From assembly GCA_020073395.1 (NCBI GenBank), contig JAIQFF010000027.1:1-41460 (forward strand): 41,460 bases of DNA, written 5' to 3'. Below the pieces are notes generated by a model. The model ran no database searches. It was not told where the DNA came from and saw nothing but the letters and a program-made list of their open reading frames with translations. Numbering within the stretch: position 1 is the first letter of the stretch; each line of letters starts with the position of its first letter. Position numbers and translations under genes: made by a program. Below are positions 1 to 10,337 of this stretch, piece after piece. This DNA is from Terriglobia bacterium (GTDB lineage: Bacteria; Acidobacteriota; Terriglobia; Terriglobales; Acidobacteriaceae).

Positions 1-215
1 TCATACTCCACGTGCGCCGTCGCAATGGTGATGCCGCGCGCCTTCTCTTCCGGCGCGTTGTCGATCGAATCAAACGACCGGAACACGATCTTCGGGTTGT
101 GCTTCTGCAACACCTTGGTGATGGCCGCCGTCAACGTGGTCTTGCCATGGTCAATGTGACCAATCGTGCCTACGTTGCAGTGCGGCTTATTACGCTCAAA
201 TTTCTCTTTCGCCAT
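1..215 (-). CDS. tuf: Elongation factor Tu, N-terminal fragment (runs off the window)
   Basis: EF-Tu brings aminoacyl-tRNA to the ribosome as a GTP complex. Translating the minus strand from the ATG at 213-215 gives [20 protein letters not shown] and then the P-loop region [10 protein letters not shown]. Switch I follows, with the EEKARGITI motif, and the frame is open to the window edge. About 71 residues are present, which is the start of the G domain. The gene lies 52 nt downstream of fusA on the same strand, the usual str operon order. The short gap holds a GC-rich hairpin (239-256), described separately. Identification is secure; only the C-terminal part is missing, because of the window boundary. 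Confidence 0.97.
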   Translation of the reverse strand, partial: MAKEKFERNKPHCNVGTIGHIDHGKTTLTAAITKVLQKHNPKIVFRSFDSIDNAPEEKARGITIATAHVEY

Positions 216-238
216 ATCCTAGCTCCGTCTTGTGTGGG

Positions 239-263
239 GCGGGCGCCCTCGCCCGCGTTTTTT
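239..263. repeat. Hairpin of the covarying small-hairpin family, between fusA and tuf
   Basis: GCGGGCG (239-245) pairs with CGCCCGC (250-256) around a CCCT loop and is preceded by GTGTGGG. A T-run (258-263) follows on the plus strand only. Read in the direction of the str operon the A-run precedes the hairpin, so it is not a terminator between fusA and tuf. It would act only on antisense transcription. The flank and loop match hairpins elsewhere in the window. Confidence 0.7.
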
Positions 264-267
264 GCGT

Positions 268-2418
<2,151 letters not shown>

Positions 2419-2429
2419 GTAGTTCAGTT

Positions 2430-2508
2430 TCTAGCTCTTAGCCATTAGCTCTTAGCTTGACCGTTTTGCCTTAGCTAAAGGCCAAGAGTTCACGGCTAAG
2501 AGCTGCGC
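2430..2508. repeat. Inverted pair of 7-nt tandem repeats (TTAGCTC type)
   Basis: The left arm (about 2430-2462) reads as successive 7-nt units close to TTAGCTC. The right arm (about 2470-2508) has the reverse-complement type (GCTAAGA, GCCAAGA). The pair fills the rpsG-fusA gap inside the operon, so it is transcribed and could fold. It is one of about a dozen such elements in the window. Confidence 0.75.
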
Positions 2509-2510
2509 TT

Positions 2511-3122
<612 letters not shown>

Positions 3123-3125
3123 CTC

Positions 3126-3500
3126 TTACGCTTTCGGCCGTTTGGCTCCGTACTTCGAACGGCTCTGCTTGCGGCCGGCGACGCCTACGGCGTCCAGGGT
3201 GCCACGGATCACGTGATAGCGCACGCCCGGGAGGTCCTTCACACGGCCGCCGCGAATCAGGACGATCGAGTGCTCCTGCAAATTGTGGCCGACGCCGGGA
3301 ATGTAGGTTGTGACCTCGATTCCATTGGTCAATCGCACGCGGGCAACTTTACGCAGGGCGGAGTTCGGCTTCTTGGGGGTCTGGGTGTAAACGCGAGTGC
3401 AAACACCGCGCTTTTGGGGACATCCCTGCAAGGCCGGGCTCGCCGTCTTGTAGCGCGGCCGCTTGCGGCCGCTACGCACCAATTGATTGAAAGTAGGCAT
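3126..3500 (-). CDS. rpsL: 30S ribosomal protein S12
   Basis: S12 sits at the decoding centre and controls accuracy. The 124-residue product begins [20 protein letters not shown] and contains [22 protein letters not shown]-type and [13 protein letters not shown] loops, so it is full length. Lys is present at both classical streptomycin-resistance positions, so it is a wild-type, sensitive-type protein. The frame is open for another 93 codons upstream, but homology begins at the ATG at 3498-3500. That start is preceded by AGGAGCACCAGGAACCGT, giving a ribosome binding site. It is the first gene of the str operon. Confidence 0.98.
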   Translation of the reverse strand: MPTFNQLVRSGRKRPRYKTASPALQGCPQKRGVCTRVYTQTPKKPNSALRKVARVRLTNGIEVTTYIPGVGHNLQEHSIVLIRGGRVKDLPGVRYHVIRGTLDAVGVAGRKQSRSKYGAKRPKA

Positions 3501-3955
3501 ACGGTTCCTGGTGCTCCTGTTCCTAAGGGCTGCGGTTCCCGGTGCTTCCAAGCCACGCCCTTCCCGCCTGGCGTCCTTACAGGCACACCCTCGCGGAACG
3601 ACGCCGCATCTGCTCTTCCCCGATTTCAGGGGCTGGATGGCGGACCCGCCAACCATGTTTCCCGCGCCGTATAGCGCGCGGGAGATTTTGATTTCCCGTT
3701 CAGAACTAATAGCCGCCGACGGTGGCACCAAGCCCGAACCTTCCGGGAGCTGCTCCGTTTCGTCAGCACCGCCCCGCATAGCCTTTCAACGGGTGAAAGG
3801 TGTGCGCAGGACGTTTCAGCGAGGGCGCCTCCATCGTATTTCATCGGAGACGTTTGTTGCTAAAGCTCAGCTGTGTTTCAGGCATTCCACACGCGCGCCA
3901 GCGCAGTAGGGAAAACCCACCGCCTACAGACCAGCCAGACTTAACTCGCGGAACC
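3501..3955 (-). other. Long 5' leader of the str operon
   Basis: About 450 nt separate the predicted start of transcription from rpsL. No convincing gene is seen on either strand. Two clean hairpins are visible: CCTTTCA/TGAAAGG around a 5-nt loop (3783-3801), and CCCGCGC/GCGCGGG around a 7-nt loop (3661-3681). A leader this long and structured could carry autoregulation by a ribosomal protein or an attenuator, but no known r-protein operator motif was recognised. This is inference from length and dyads only. Confidence 0.4.
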
Positions 3956-3960
3956 TTACA

Positions 3961-3990
3961 AATATAGCAACTGGCTGGACACATCGTCAA
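3961..3990 (-). promoter_or_regulatory. Sigma-70-type promoter of the str operon, extended -10
   Basis: On the minus strand TTGACG (3985-3990) is followed after 18 nt by TATATT (3961-3966), with TGC directly before the -10 box (extended -10). Both boxes match consensus at 5 of 6 positions. It points to rpsL-rpsG-fusA-tuf and predicts transcription starting near 3954. Confidence 0.7.
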
Positions 3991-4030
3991 CCGGGATTGG
4001 TTGCATCAGATGGAAATGGCGGCTTTCCCT

Positions 4031-4120
4031 GGAATTGACGGATTGACGGATTTTCGAATCGACGGATTTTTGGATTTTAAATTCTTAAATCCTAGAATCC
4101 GGCAATTCAACAATCGCAGG
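4031..4120. repeat. Inverted pair of 8-nt tandem repeats
   Basis: Successive 8-nt units of the type GGATTGAC/GGATTTTC run to about 4080. They then switch to units of the type AATTCTTA/AATCCTAG/AATTCAAC, which are the reverse-complement class. The element lies between the divergent str promoter and the lipoprotein gene. Nothing else recognisable lies in 3991-4270. Confidence 0.65.
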
Positions 4121-4270
4121 TTGCAGCACTGCACGCAGAAAAGGTCAGCAGATCCTTCACTTCGTTCAGGATTTCGGCGCCTCAACTTGCTGAAAAAAAT
4201 TCTAGCCTCTACACTTGGAGCTTTCTACAAAACGAGCTCGCCCCGTGGGTCAACTGGGCGGGGAGGGTGC

Positions 4271-6559
4271 ATGGGTAGGTCGTTCTGTATAGTCCGGTTG
4301 GCCTTCATTTTTATCGCCGTCAGTTTGATCGCCGCCTTGACCGGTTGCAGTAGCAGCAGTCCGACTACGACCACGAACTTCCCGACCCCGGCCAATATCA
4401 GTCTCTCACCGGCCAACCCGGTTTCTCTGGACGCGGGCAGCGCGAGCCAGACCTTCACCGCTTCCCCCCGGAACAGCAAGAACACAGCCATCACTACACC
4501 GGTTACGTTCCTTTCCAGCAATACCGCAGTTTTGACCATCGCCACCAATGGGTTGGCGTGCGCCGGTACGTGGGATTCGCTCACCGCCCCGCAAATCTGC
4601 ACTCCCGGCCCGGTCGGGGTGGCCCAGGTGACCGCCCGGTCGCACGGGATTAGCAGCCCCCCCACGACCGTGTACGTGCATCAGCACATCGATAAGATCG
4701 TAATCAGCCCGGTCCCTGAGCAGACCCCTCCCGCCGGTCCTTGCTTTTCCAAGGGTCAAAGCTTCAACTACCAGGCCAGCGCCCTTAGCCGTGGGCTGGA
4801 CATCACCGGCACCGTGGGGCCCTTTACCTGGCAGTCCGTCAACGTCGATGTAACCACACTGGAGATAGCCACTGACAGCGCACCTGTGGCCGGACTTCAG
4901 ACCGGGCAAGTCAAAGTCACAGCCCACACTCCGGGAATAACCTCGCTGGTGGCCAGCAACAGCAATGTAAACAGCCAACCTCTGGATTTCACCACCTGCG
5001 CCGTGCAATCCATCGCGCTAGCGGTCACGGGCAGCACCACGAATTCCATTAACGTGACTTCTGGAACCGGAAAGACGGTCACCGCCACCGTGCTGGACAC
5101 TCTGGACAATACCATCACCGGCGTGCCCCTGACCTGGAGTTCCTCCAATCCGCTGAGCGTGTCCGCGAATGCCGGCTCCATTGCTACTCCGCAGGCCGGG
5201 GGGGCAACTGTGGTTGCTTCCTGCACGCCGCCGACCTGCAATATTGGATTGAAGCCGCTCCTCCCGATCTATCCGGAGAGCGCCGTCGATGTGGTGGTCG
5301 CTCCTTCCAGTAGCACCACGACCACCACAACCACGCCCACCGTTTACGTATCGAGCACCGGATTTTCTTCCTCTCCTCCCGGCAATTGCGCCACCACTGC
5401 CGGCTGCGTAAGCCTCCTGGTTCCAATTGGTTCGCCAAACAATACCGTGGGAACGGCGGTCGGATTGCCGGCAACGCCGAACTCTCTGGTCTTCGATCGC
5501 CAGGGCGCGAAGGCCTACATGGGTACGGATTTTTCGTTCTTCGGAAGCCGCGGGCTGATGCAGATTACGGTCGCCAGTCCGCCCACGGTGACCGAGTTCA
5601 AGTCCGTGACCGGGAAGGTGCTGACGGTTTCTCCCGATGGTAAGAAGGTGATCCTGTCAGGCGCCGACCCCAACGCAGTGCCGGTCCCGGGAAGCAACAC
5701 CCCTCCGCCTGCCACCCAGGTGATCGTGTTCGACACCACCACCAATACCAGTACGACGTTGAACATTGCAGGCGCAACCGCGGCCGACTTTTCCCCGGAC
5801 AATCTGAAGGCCTTCATCGCTGCCAGCTCTAATTTGTATGTGTGGTCGGCACAGGATGCGCTAAAAAAGATCCCTCTCACTGCACCCGCCAAAGACGTGT
5901 CATTTTCTCCGGAAGGGGCGTTTGCATTCGTGTCCGGAGGATCGAGTACTTCTTCGGTCACGGCCTGGAGCACATGCGGCCTGAGTTCCGCGCTAACCAA
6001 TAACGTTGTGCTGCCCGTGGTCCCGTCGTTCCTCAAGGCGCTTCCCCGGGACGCTGTCAATCTGGCGGACCCGCCTACGGCCGGCAGCGCCACCACGATC
6101 ACCAGCATTTTGGTGGTGGATTCGCCTGGGATCGACCTCTTCCGCGTGGCCCGGGCGCCAACCGGCTGTACGTCAACCGCAAGCAGCGGTACGGCGACAT
6201 CCTTCAATCTGGGCCAGGGCAGCTTTGTGCCCATCCAGTTGATCGTGTCGCAAGACGCAGCCCGTGCCTACGTGATTGCCAGCGACCGCGGCAGCGTGCT
6301 GGTCTTCAATATCGACAACCAGACGTCTTCAGCCATTCCGCTGTCTGGGGATGCCATCCCGATCCAGGCGTCGCTCACCCCCGACGGAAGCCGCCTCTAC
6401 ATCGCGGCCGCGGATGGCCAGGTGCACATCCTGGACACGCAGAACGGTGGCGACCTTCTGCAGATTTCTTTTCCCACCGATCCCACGACTTTTCAGGCCG
6501 GCCTGTGCAATGGTGTGCCCTTCACGTGCAATCCGGACTTGATCGCGGTTAAGCCGTAA
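4271..6559 (+). CDS. Exported lipoprotein with Ig-like domains and beta-propeller repeats
   Basis: The protein has 762 residues from the ATG at 4271, which has a GGAGGG ribosome binding site. The N-terminus is a lipoprotein signal: positive residues, then LAFIFIAVSLIAALTGC, with the lipidated Cys at position 26. Residues about 35-400 resemble bacterial Ig-like (Big-type) domains, with recurring LSPANPVSLDAG and TWSSSNPLSVS patterns. A Thr-rich linker follows (TTTTTTTPTVYVSS). The remainder has YncE/YVTN-like propeller blades (VSPDGKKVILSG, FSPDNLKAFIA, LTPDGSRLYIAAADGQVH). It is likely a cell-surface or outer-membrane-anchored binding protein; the ligand is unknown. It is transcribed alone, divergently from the str operon. 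Confidence 0.85.
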   Translation: MGRSFCIVRLAFIFIAVSLIAALTGCSSSSPTTTTNFPTPANISLSPANPVSLDAGSASQTFTASPRNSKNTAITTPVTFLSSNTAVLTIATNGLACAGTWDSLTAPQICTPGPVGVAQVTARSHGISSPPTTVYVHQHIDKIVISPVPEQTPPAGPCFSKGQSFNYQASALSRGLDITGTVGPFTWQSVNVDVTTLEIATDSAPVAGLQTGQVKVTAHTPGITSLVASNSNVNSQPLDFTTCAVQSIALAVTGSTTNSINVTSGTGKTVTATVLDTLDNTITGVPLTWSSSNPLSVSANAGSIATPQAGGATVVASCTPPTCNIGLKPLLPIYPESAVDVVVAPSSSTTTTTTTPTVYVSSTGFSSSPPGNCATTAGCVSLLVPIGSPNNTVGTAVGLPATPNSLVFDRQGAKAYMGTDFSFFGSRGLMQITVASPPTVTEFKSVTGKVLTVSPDGKKVILSGADPNAVPVPGSNTPPPATQVIVFDTTTNTSTTLNIAGATAADFSPDNLKAFIAASSNLYVWSAQDALKKIPLTAPAKDVSFSPEGAFAFVSGGSSTSSVTAWSTCGLSSALTNNVVLPVVPSFLKALPRDAVNLADPPTAGSATTITSILVVDSPGIDLFRVARAPTGCTSTASSGTATSFNLGQGSFVPIQLIVSQDAARAYVIASDRGSVLVFNIDNQTSSAIPLSGDAIPIQASLTPDGSRLYIAAADGQVHILDTQNGGDLLQISFPTDPTTFQAGLCNGVPFTCNPDLIAVKP

Positions 6560-6561
6560 AG

Positions 6562-6702
6562 CAGTCGTCAGTCGTCGGTCATCAGTCGTCAGCCCTGCAA
6601 TGTAGGCGCGAGCGTCCTCGCTCGTTCCATCCCGGACGATGTAAAGCTGGTTGGCGGGGTCGGCTCTGGGCTGACGACTGACGACCGACGACTAACGACT
6701 GC
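6562..6702. repeat. Inverted pair of 7-nt tandem repeats (CAGTCGT type)
   Basis: The left arm (6562-6595) is five units close to CAGTCGT. The right arm (6670-6702) is units close to GACGACT, its reverse complement. The core between them contains a hairpin of the other family (CGAGCG TCCT CGCTCG, about 6607-6622). The right arm overlaps the end of nusB and supplies its stop codon. Confidence 0.8.
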
Positions 6703-7108
6703 TTTGCAGTTCTTTACCCACGCTGTCCAGCACGCCGTTAATGAATTGCACCGATTCCGGGCTGGAAAACTTGCGCGCAATTTCCAAAGCTTCATTGATA
6801 ACCACGGCGCGTGGAGTGTCGGGGAATCCCAGCAACTCGGCGACCGCGGCACGCAGCAGATTCCGGTCAACCGCAGCCATGCGTTCCATGCGCCAGTGCT
6901 GGGCGTGACCCTCAATCAGGCCGTCGATTTCGCTGGCGCGATCGGTGGCGACCCGGAACAAGTCCTCGGCAAAGCTTTGGACATCGGCACCCACATCTCC
7001 ACTCTCGCGCCAGAAGGTCTGACGCACCTGCTCCGGGGTTTGCTTTCCCATATCGGACTGAAAAAGCATTTGCAGGGTAAGTTCGCGAGATTTGCGGCGG
7101 GTTCCCAT
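6692..7108 (-). CDS. nusB: Transcription antitermination factor NusB
   Basis: NusB binds boxA RNA with S10 and supports rRNA antitermination. The 138-residue product starts MGTRRKSRELTLQMLFQSDM and has the family segments RMAAVDRNLLRAAVAELL and PRAVVINEALEIARKFSSPESVQFINGVLDSV, spread over the full all-helical fold. The start is the ATG at 7106-7108. No ribosome binding site is evident, because a heptamer repeat lies directly upstream. The last three residues and the TAG stop fall inside the CAGTCGT-type repeat, suggesting the repeat invaded the gene end. It follows ribH on the same strand, a widely conserved pair. Confidence 0.95.
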   Translation of the reverse strand: MGTRRKSRELTLQMLFQSDMGKQTPEQVRQTFWRESGDVGADVQSFAEDLFRVATDRASEIDGLIEGHAQHWRMERMAAVDRNLLRAAVAELLGFPDTPRAVVINEALEIARKFSSPESVQFINGVLDSVGKELQSSR

Positions 7109-7114
7109 GGGAGG

Positions 7115-7262
7115 CTGTCAGCTTTCAGCTGTCAGTGTACAACCGATGAAGTTAAGGATTGGCCTTGCGCTTCGCGCGAGGGGCACTCGGTTTGGACTGT
7201 TCGGCTTTTCTGAAAGCTGAAAGCTGAGAGCTAACAGCTTTGCTGACGACCGATGACTGCTT
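7115..7262. repeat. Inverted 7-nt tandem repeats between ribH and nusB
   Basis: 7115-7137 holds units of the GTCAGCT/TTCAGCT type. 7211-7239 holds the reverse class (AGCTGAA, AGCTGAG), continuing into TGACGACCGATGACTG at 7242-7257. The second arm extends into ribH and encodes its last residues and stop codon. Confidence 0.75.
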
Positions 7263-7733
7263 TCAGGTTTGCCATCTCGACTGCCGCCAGCGCCGCTTCA
7301 AGGCCCTTGTTGCCCATCTTCAGGCCGGCTCGATCGATGGCTTGCTCGAGGGTTTCACAGGTGAGGACGCCGAACGCGTGCGGCACTCCGGTTTCCTGCG
7401 CCGACTGGCCGATGCCGCGAGCCACCTCGTGACGATGACGTCGTAGTGCGCAGTGTCACCGCGCAGCAGGCACCCAAGACAGATGATAGCATCGTATTTT
7501 TTGGTCTCGGCAAGAGTGCGGGCCGCGGACGGAATTTCGAAGGCGCCGGGAACGCGAACGATTTTGATATCCTTCGGCTTGGCGCCACATTGCATCAGCC
7601 CGTCGAACGCGCTTTGGAGCAGGCGATCGGTGATAAAGGCGTTGAAGCGGGAAACCACAATCGCGAAGCGTTTTCCCTCAGCGTTGAGCTTGCCTTCAAG
7701 CGCCCTGATTCGAATTTTGCGCTGCGATTTCAA
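7231..7733 (-). pseudogene. ribH: 6,7-dimethyl-8-ribityllumazine synthase, interrupted by a one-base frameshift
   Basis: Lumazine synthase catalyses the penultimate step of riboflavin synthesis. The first segment (7733 down to about 7430) encodes EGKLNAEGKRFAIVVSRFN through [11 protein letters not shown]. The second segment, in another frame (from about 7428 to 7231), continues with [20 protein letters not shown] and [16 protein letters not shown]. Together they make a complete protein. Adding one G in the ACGAGG run near 7429-7432 restores the expected [10 protein letters not shown]. The start appears to be TTG at 7731-7733. This is either a sequencing or assembly error or a real, recent inactivation. 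The last roughly ten residues are encoded by heptamer repeat. Confidence 0.85.
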
Positions 7734-7766
7734 TGCGAAATCTCTGGAACTCAGTTCAAACCACGT

Positions 7767-7806
7767 AGGCCCGGACGCCCTCGTCCGGGCGGGCGAGCAA
7801 CGCTCG
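7767..7806. repeat. Bipartite covarying hairpin element upstream of ribH
   Basis: Hairpin one is GCCCGGACG/CGTCCGGGC around CCCT (7767-7788). Hairpin two is GGCGAGC/GCTCGCC around AAC (7790-7806). CGTAGG precedes. It is the reverse-complement orientation of the element at 7861-7907, and the two copies lie about 60 nt apart, forming an inverted pair. Confidence 0.75.
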
Positions 7807-7860
7807 CCAGGGTTTGCTTGACCTCACTCCCCGGACGAATGACCAGCCCTCAGGGCAATT

Positions 7861-7907
7861 GCGGAGCTTCGCTCCGCTGGGCAGGTGGGGACACCTGCCC
7901 CTACGTG
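7861..7907. repeat. Bipartite covarying hairpin element
   Basis: GCGGAGC/GCTCCGC around TTC (7861-7877) is followed after one base by GGGCAGGTG/CACCTGCCC around GGGA (7879-7900), then CTACGTG. Layout and 3' flank match 17542-17590, but the stem sequences differ. Confidence 0.75.
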
Positions 7908-7911
7908 TGCA

Positions 7912-8790
7912 TCACAATTTATTCGCCTTCGGGTTCGCCGGGTCCGAGTAATCGTAAAATCCTTTGCCTGATTTCCGACCATACCACCCGGCCATCACCA
8001 TGCGCTTCAACAATGGCGGTGAGGCAAAACGGCGCTCCTTGAACTCTTCATACATCACGTGAGTGATGTAATAGGTCGTATCCAGGCCGACAAAATCGAG
8101 CAGGGTGAAGGGGCCCATGGGATATCCACAGCCCAGCTTCATCGCATTGTCGATATCGTCGATCGAGCCCACACCCTCTTCATAGGCGCGGATGGCGTCG
8201 AGCAGATACGGAACCAGCAGCCGGTTCACGATGAATCCGGTCTTGTCGCTGGTGCGGACCGGGGCCTTGCCCAGCCTCTTTGCAAACTCGTAGGCCGTAT
8301 CGTACACGTCGCCGGCGGTGGCGATGGTGCGGACCACTTCCACCAGCTTCATCAGCGGCACGGGATTGAAAAAATGCAGGCCGATGAAGCGCTCCGGACG
8401 TTTGGTCGAGGTCAACAGCTCGGTAATCGAGATGGATGACGTATTGGATGCGAAGATTGCGTCTTTCTTTACGACGCCGTCAAGCGCGGCGTACATCTTT
8501 TTCTTCTCATCGACGTTTTCAATTACGGCCTCGACGATGATGTCGCACTCGGCCAGGTCCTGCATGTTAGTCGCGCCCTTGAGCCGGGCGCGGATGGCCT
8601 GCGGCGCTTCCTTGATCGTGCCCTTCTCCGCGAATTTAGCCAGCGACTTCTCGATGCCGGCAAAACCCTTGTCGAGATACTTCTGCTCCACTTCGAGCAC
8701 GGTGACGTCGAATCCGGCTGTGGCCGCGACTTGCGCGATACCCGAACCCATCAGGCCGCACCCGAGAACGCCAACTCTTCTGATGTCCAT
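7912..8790 (-). CDS. 3-hydroxyacyl-CoA (3-hydroxybutyryl-CoA) dehydrogenase
   Basis: This NAD(P)-dependent enzyme interconverts 3-hydroxyacyl-CoA and 3-oxoacyl-CoA in C4 acyl-CoA metabolism. The product from the ATG at 8788-8790 has 292 residues, typical of the single-domain-pair PaaH/Hbd family. It starts with the Rossmann motif VGVLGCGLMGSGIAQVAA and has FASNTSSISIT, the catalytic GLHFFNPVPLMKLVEVV segment, and the C-terminal dimer domain (GCGYPMGPFTLLDFVGLD). A TTG 18 nt upstream would add MKKGNG but lacks support. It lies 87 nt downstream of a thiolase gene on the same strand, so the two likely act in sequence (acetoacetyl-CoA formation and reduction). Confidence 0.93.
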   Translation of the reverse strand: MDIRRVGVLGCGLMGSGIAQVAATAGFDVTVLEVEQKYLDKGFAGIEKSLAKFAEKGTIKEAPQAIRARLKGATNMQDLAECDIIVEAVIENVDEKKKMYAALDGVVKKDAIFASNTSSISITELLTSTKRPERFIGLHFFNPVPLMKLVEVVRTIATAGDVYDTAYEFAKRLGKAPVRTSDKTGFIVNRLLVPYLLDAIRAYEEGVGSIDDIDNAMKLGCGYPMGPFTLLDFVGLDTTYYITHVMYEEFKERRFASPPLLKRMVMAGWYGRKSGKGFYDYSDPANPKANKL

Positions 8791-8807
8791 GCCATTCCCT
8801 TTTTTCA

Positions 8808-8878
8808 AACGCAGAGGACACAGCGGATACAGAGGAAACCAGTGTCTCTGTGATCCCTACGTCCTCCGTGGTTCAACC
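8808..8878. repeat. Inverted pair of 9-nt tandem repeats
   Basis: The left arm has 9-nt units CGCAGAGGA, CACAGCGGA, TACAGAGGA. The right arm carries the reverse class (GTGTCTCTG, GTCCTCCGTGG). It fills the thiolase-dehydrogenase gap and recurs at 35955-36094. Confidence 0.7.
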
Positions 8879-10077
8879 TAATTCATACTCTCCACTACCA
8901 TCGCAATCCCCTGCCCCCCACCAATGCACGCCGTCGCCAGTCCGTACTTCTTTTTTCTGCGGCGAAGTTCATACAGCAGCGTAATCACCAAGCGAGTTCC
9001 GGTCGCCCCCAGCGGATGTCCCAGCGCAATCGCGCCGCCGTTGACGTTTACTTTTTCGCGATCAAGACCGAGCTCTTTTTCCACTGCGAGATATTGCGCG
9101 GCGAATGCTTCGTTGACTTCGATGAGATCAATGTAATCCAGAGTCAGCCCGGCTTTCTGCAAGGCAATCTTGGTGGCGGGCACGGGTCCGCGGCCCATCA
9201 CCGTGGGGTCGACTCCGGCGATGCCCCAGCTCACTACGCGTCCCAACGGACGGATGCTCCGCTTACCAGCCTCATCGAGCGACATGACGACCACCGCGGC
9301 CCCGCCATCCACGATTCCGCTGGCGTTGCCGGCGGTGACCGTTCCGTTTTTCCCGAATGCAGGTCTGAGCTTGGCCAGACCTTCCAGCGTAGTCTGCGGA
9401 CGCCGGTGATCGTCTTCCGCGAGCGCTTCACCGGTCGCCTCGCCTTTGGAATTTCTCAGCGCCACCGGAACCAGCTCTTCCTGCAGACGTCCTTCTTTGT
9501 AGGCCGCGTCCGCACGTTGTTGGGAACGCAAGGCAAACTCATCCTGCATCTCGCGCGTGATGCCTTGTTGCGAACCGTAAAGCTCGGCCGTATTCGCCAT
9601 ATACAGGCCGCAATAGCTATCCAGCAGCGCGACCATCAGCGAATCTTCCATCTTGCCGCCAGGTGCGAGATTGAAGCCGTCGCGTCCGCGAATAGTAAAC
9701 GGCGCCTGCGACATCGCCTCCATGCCGCCGGCCAGAACCAGGTCTGCCTCGCCCAGCTGGATCATCTGGGCGGCATTCACGATCGCCTGAATGCCGCTTC
9801 CGCACAACCGGTTCACAGTAAGGGCCGGAGTCTCGATGGGCAGACCTGCGCGCAAAGCCACATGCCGGGCGCCATAGATGGCGTCGCCCGAAGTCTGCTG
9901 TGCGTTGCCGAAAACCGCGTGATCGAACTCTTTGGGATCGAGGCCAGCGCGTTCGATCGCTCCCTTGCCCGCGAAGGCGCCCAGTTCCTGGGCGGTAAAG
10001 TCTTTCAGCTTGCCGCAATAGCGCCCAAAGGGGGTGCGGGCTCCGCTCACGATGGCGATGTCGCCGGGTTTCAGCAT
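8878..10077 (-). CDS. Acetyl-CoA C-acetyltransferase (thiolase)
   Basis: Thiolase condenses two acyl-CoA molecules to 3-oxoacyl-CoA, or cleaves it. The 399-residue product has the nucleophile Cys92 in NRLCGSGIQAI, the catalytic His354 in GGAIALGHPLGATGTR and the second Cys384 in ATACIGGGQGIA. It therefore has a complete biosynthetic or degradative thiolase active site of normal length. The start is the ATG at 10075-10077, with an AGGA ribosome binding site. It is directly upstream of the 3-hydroxyacyl-CoA dehydrogenase. No acyl-CoA ligase or PHB synthase lies nearby, so the direction of the pathway cannot be read from context. Confidence 0.94.
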   Translation of the reverse strand: MLKPGDIAIVSGARTPFGRYCGKLKDFTAQELGAFAGKGAIERAGLDPKEFDHAVFGNAQQTSGDAIYGARHVALRAGLPIETPALTVNRLCGSGIQAIVNAAQMIQLGEADLVLAGGMEAMSQAPFTIRGRDGFNLAPGGKMEDSLMVALLDSYCGLYMANTAELYGSQQGITREMQDEFALRSQQRADAAYKEGRLQEELVPVALRNSKGEATGEALAEDDHRRPQTTLEGLAKLRPAFGKNGTVTAGNASGIVDGGAAVVVMSLDEAGKRSIRPLGRVVSWGIAGVDPTVMGRGPVPATKIALQKAGLTLDYIDLIEVNEAFAAQYLAVEKELGLDREKVNVNGGAIALGHPLGATGTRLVITLLYELRRRKKKYGLATACIGGGQGIAMVVESMN

Positions 10078-10177
10078 GTAGGCTTCCTGGTGCTCTTTGA
10101 AATCAGAATGGTTCCGCGTGCGGGATTCAAACTGGTTAGTTTATCAGCGAGGATGCGGTCTCTGCCAAGTGTGTGGG

Positions 10178-10329
10178 TCGGACACTCTTGTCCGACGCCG
10201 GCGACCTGGCCGTTGACTTGCCTTGGACTCTGCCGTTGCCTTTGCCCTTAATCGGCCTTTAAGCATTCAAAACAGGACCGGAGAACACAAGCAAGACAAC
10301 TTCAAAGGCGGCGGACAAGAGTGTCCGCC
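10178..10329. repeat. Inverted pair of small hairpins flanking a short-period spacer
   Basis: TCGGACA/TGTCCGA around CTCT (10178-10195) is preceded by GTGTGGG. GGCGGACA/TGTCCGCC around AGAG (10310-10329) is followed by CCCCACAC. The outer flanks are reverse complements, so the two copies face each other. The spacer is rich in 6-nt units such as TTGCCT. No gene is seen in 10078-10337. Confidence 0.7.
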
Positions 10330-10337
10330 CCACACTA

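Noticed and set aside
239-263. Hairpin plus T-run between fusA and tuf as a terminator
   Set aside because: The T-run follows the hairpin only on the plus strand; on the coding (minus) strand it precedes it, so it cannot terminate the str operon.
3126-3500. Streptomycin-resistance allele of rpsL
   Set aside because: The key lysines in the PKKPNS and GGRVKDLPG loops are unchanged.
3501-3779. 93-codon N-terminal extension of rpsL
   Set aside because: The frame is open, but S12 homology and a good ribosome binding site place the start at 3500; the extension has no family similarity.
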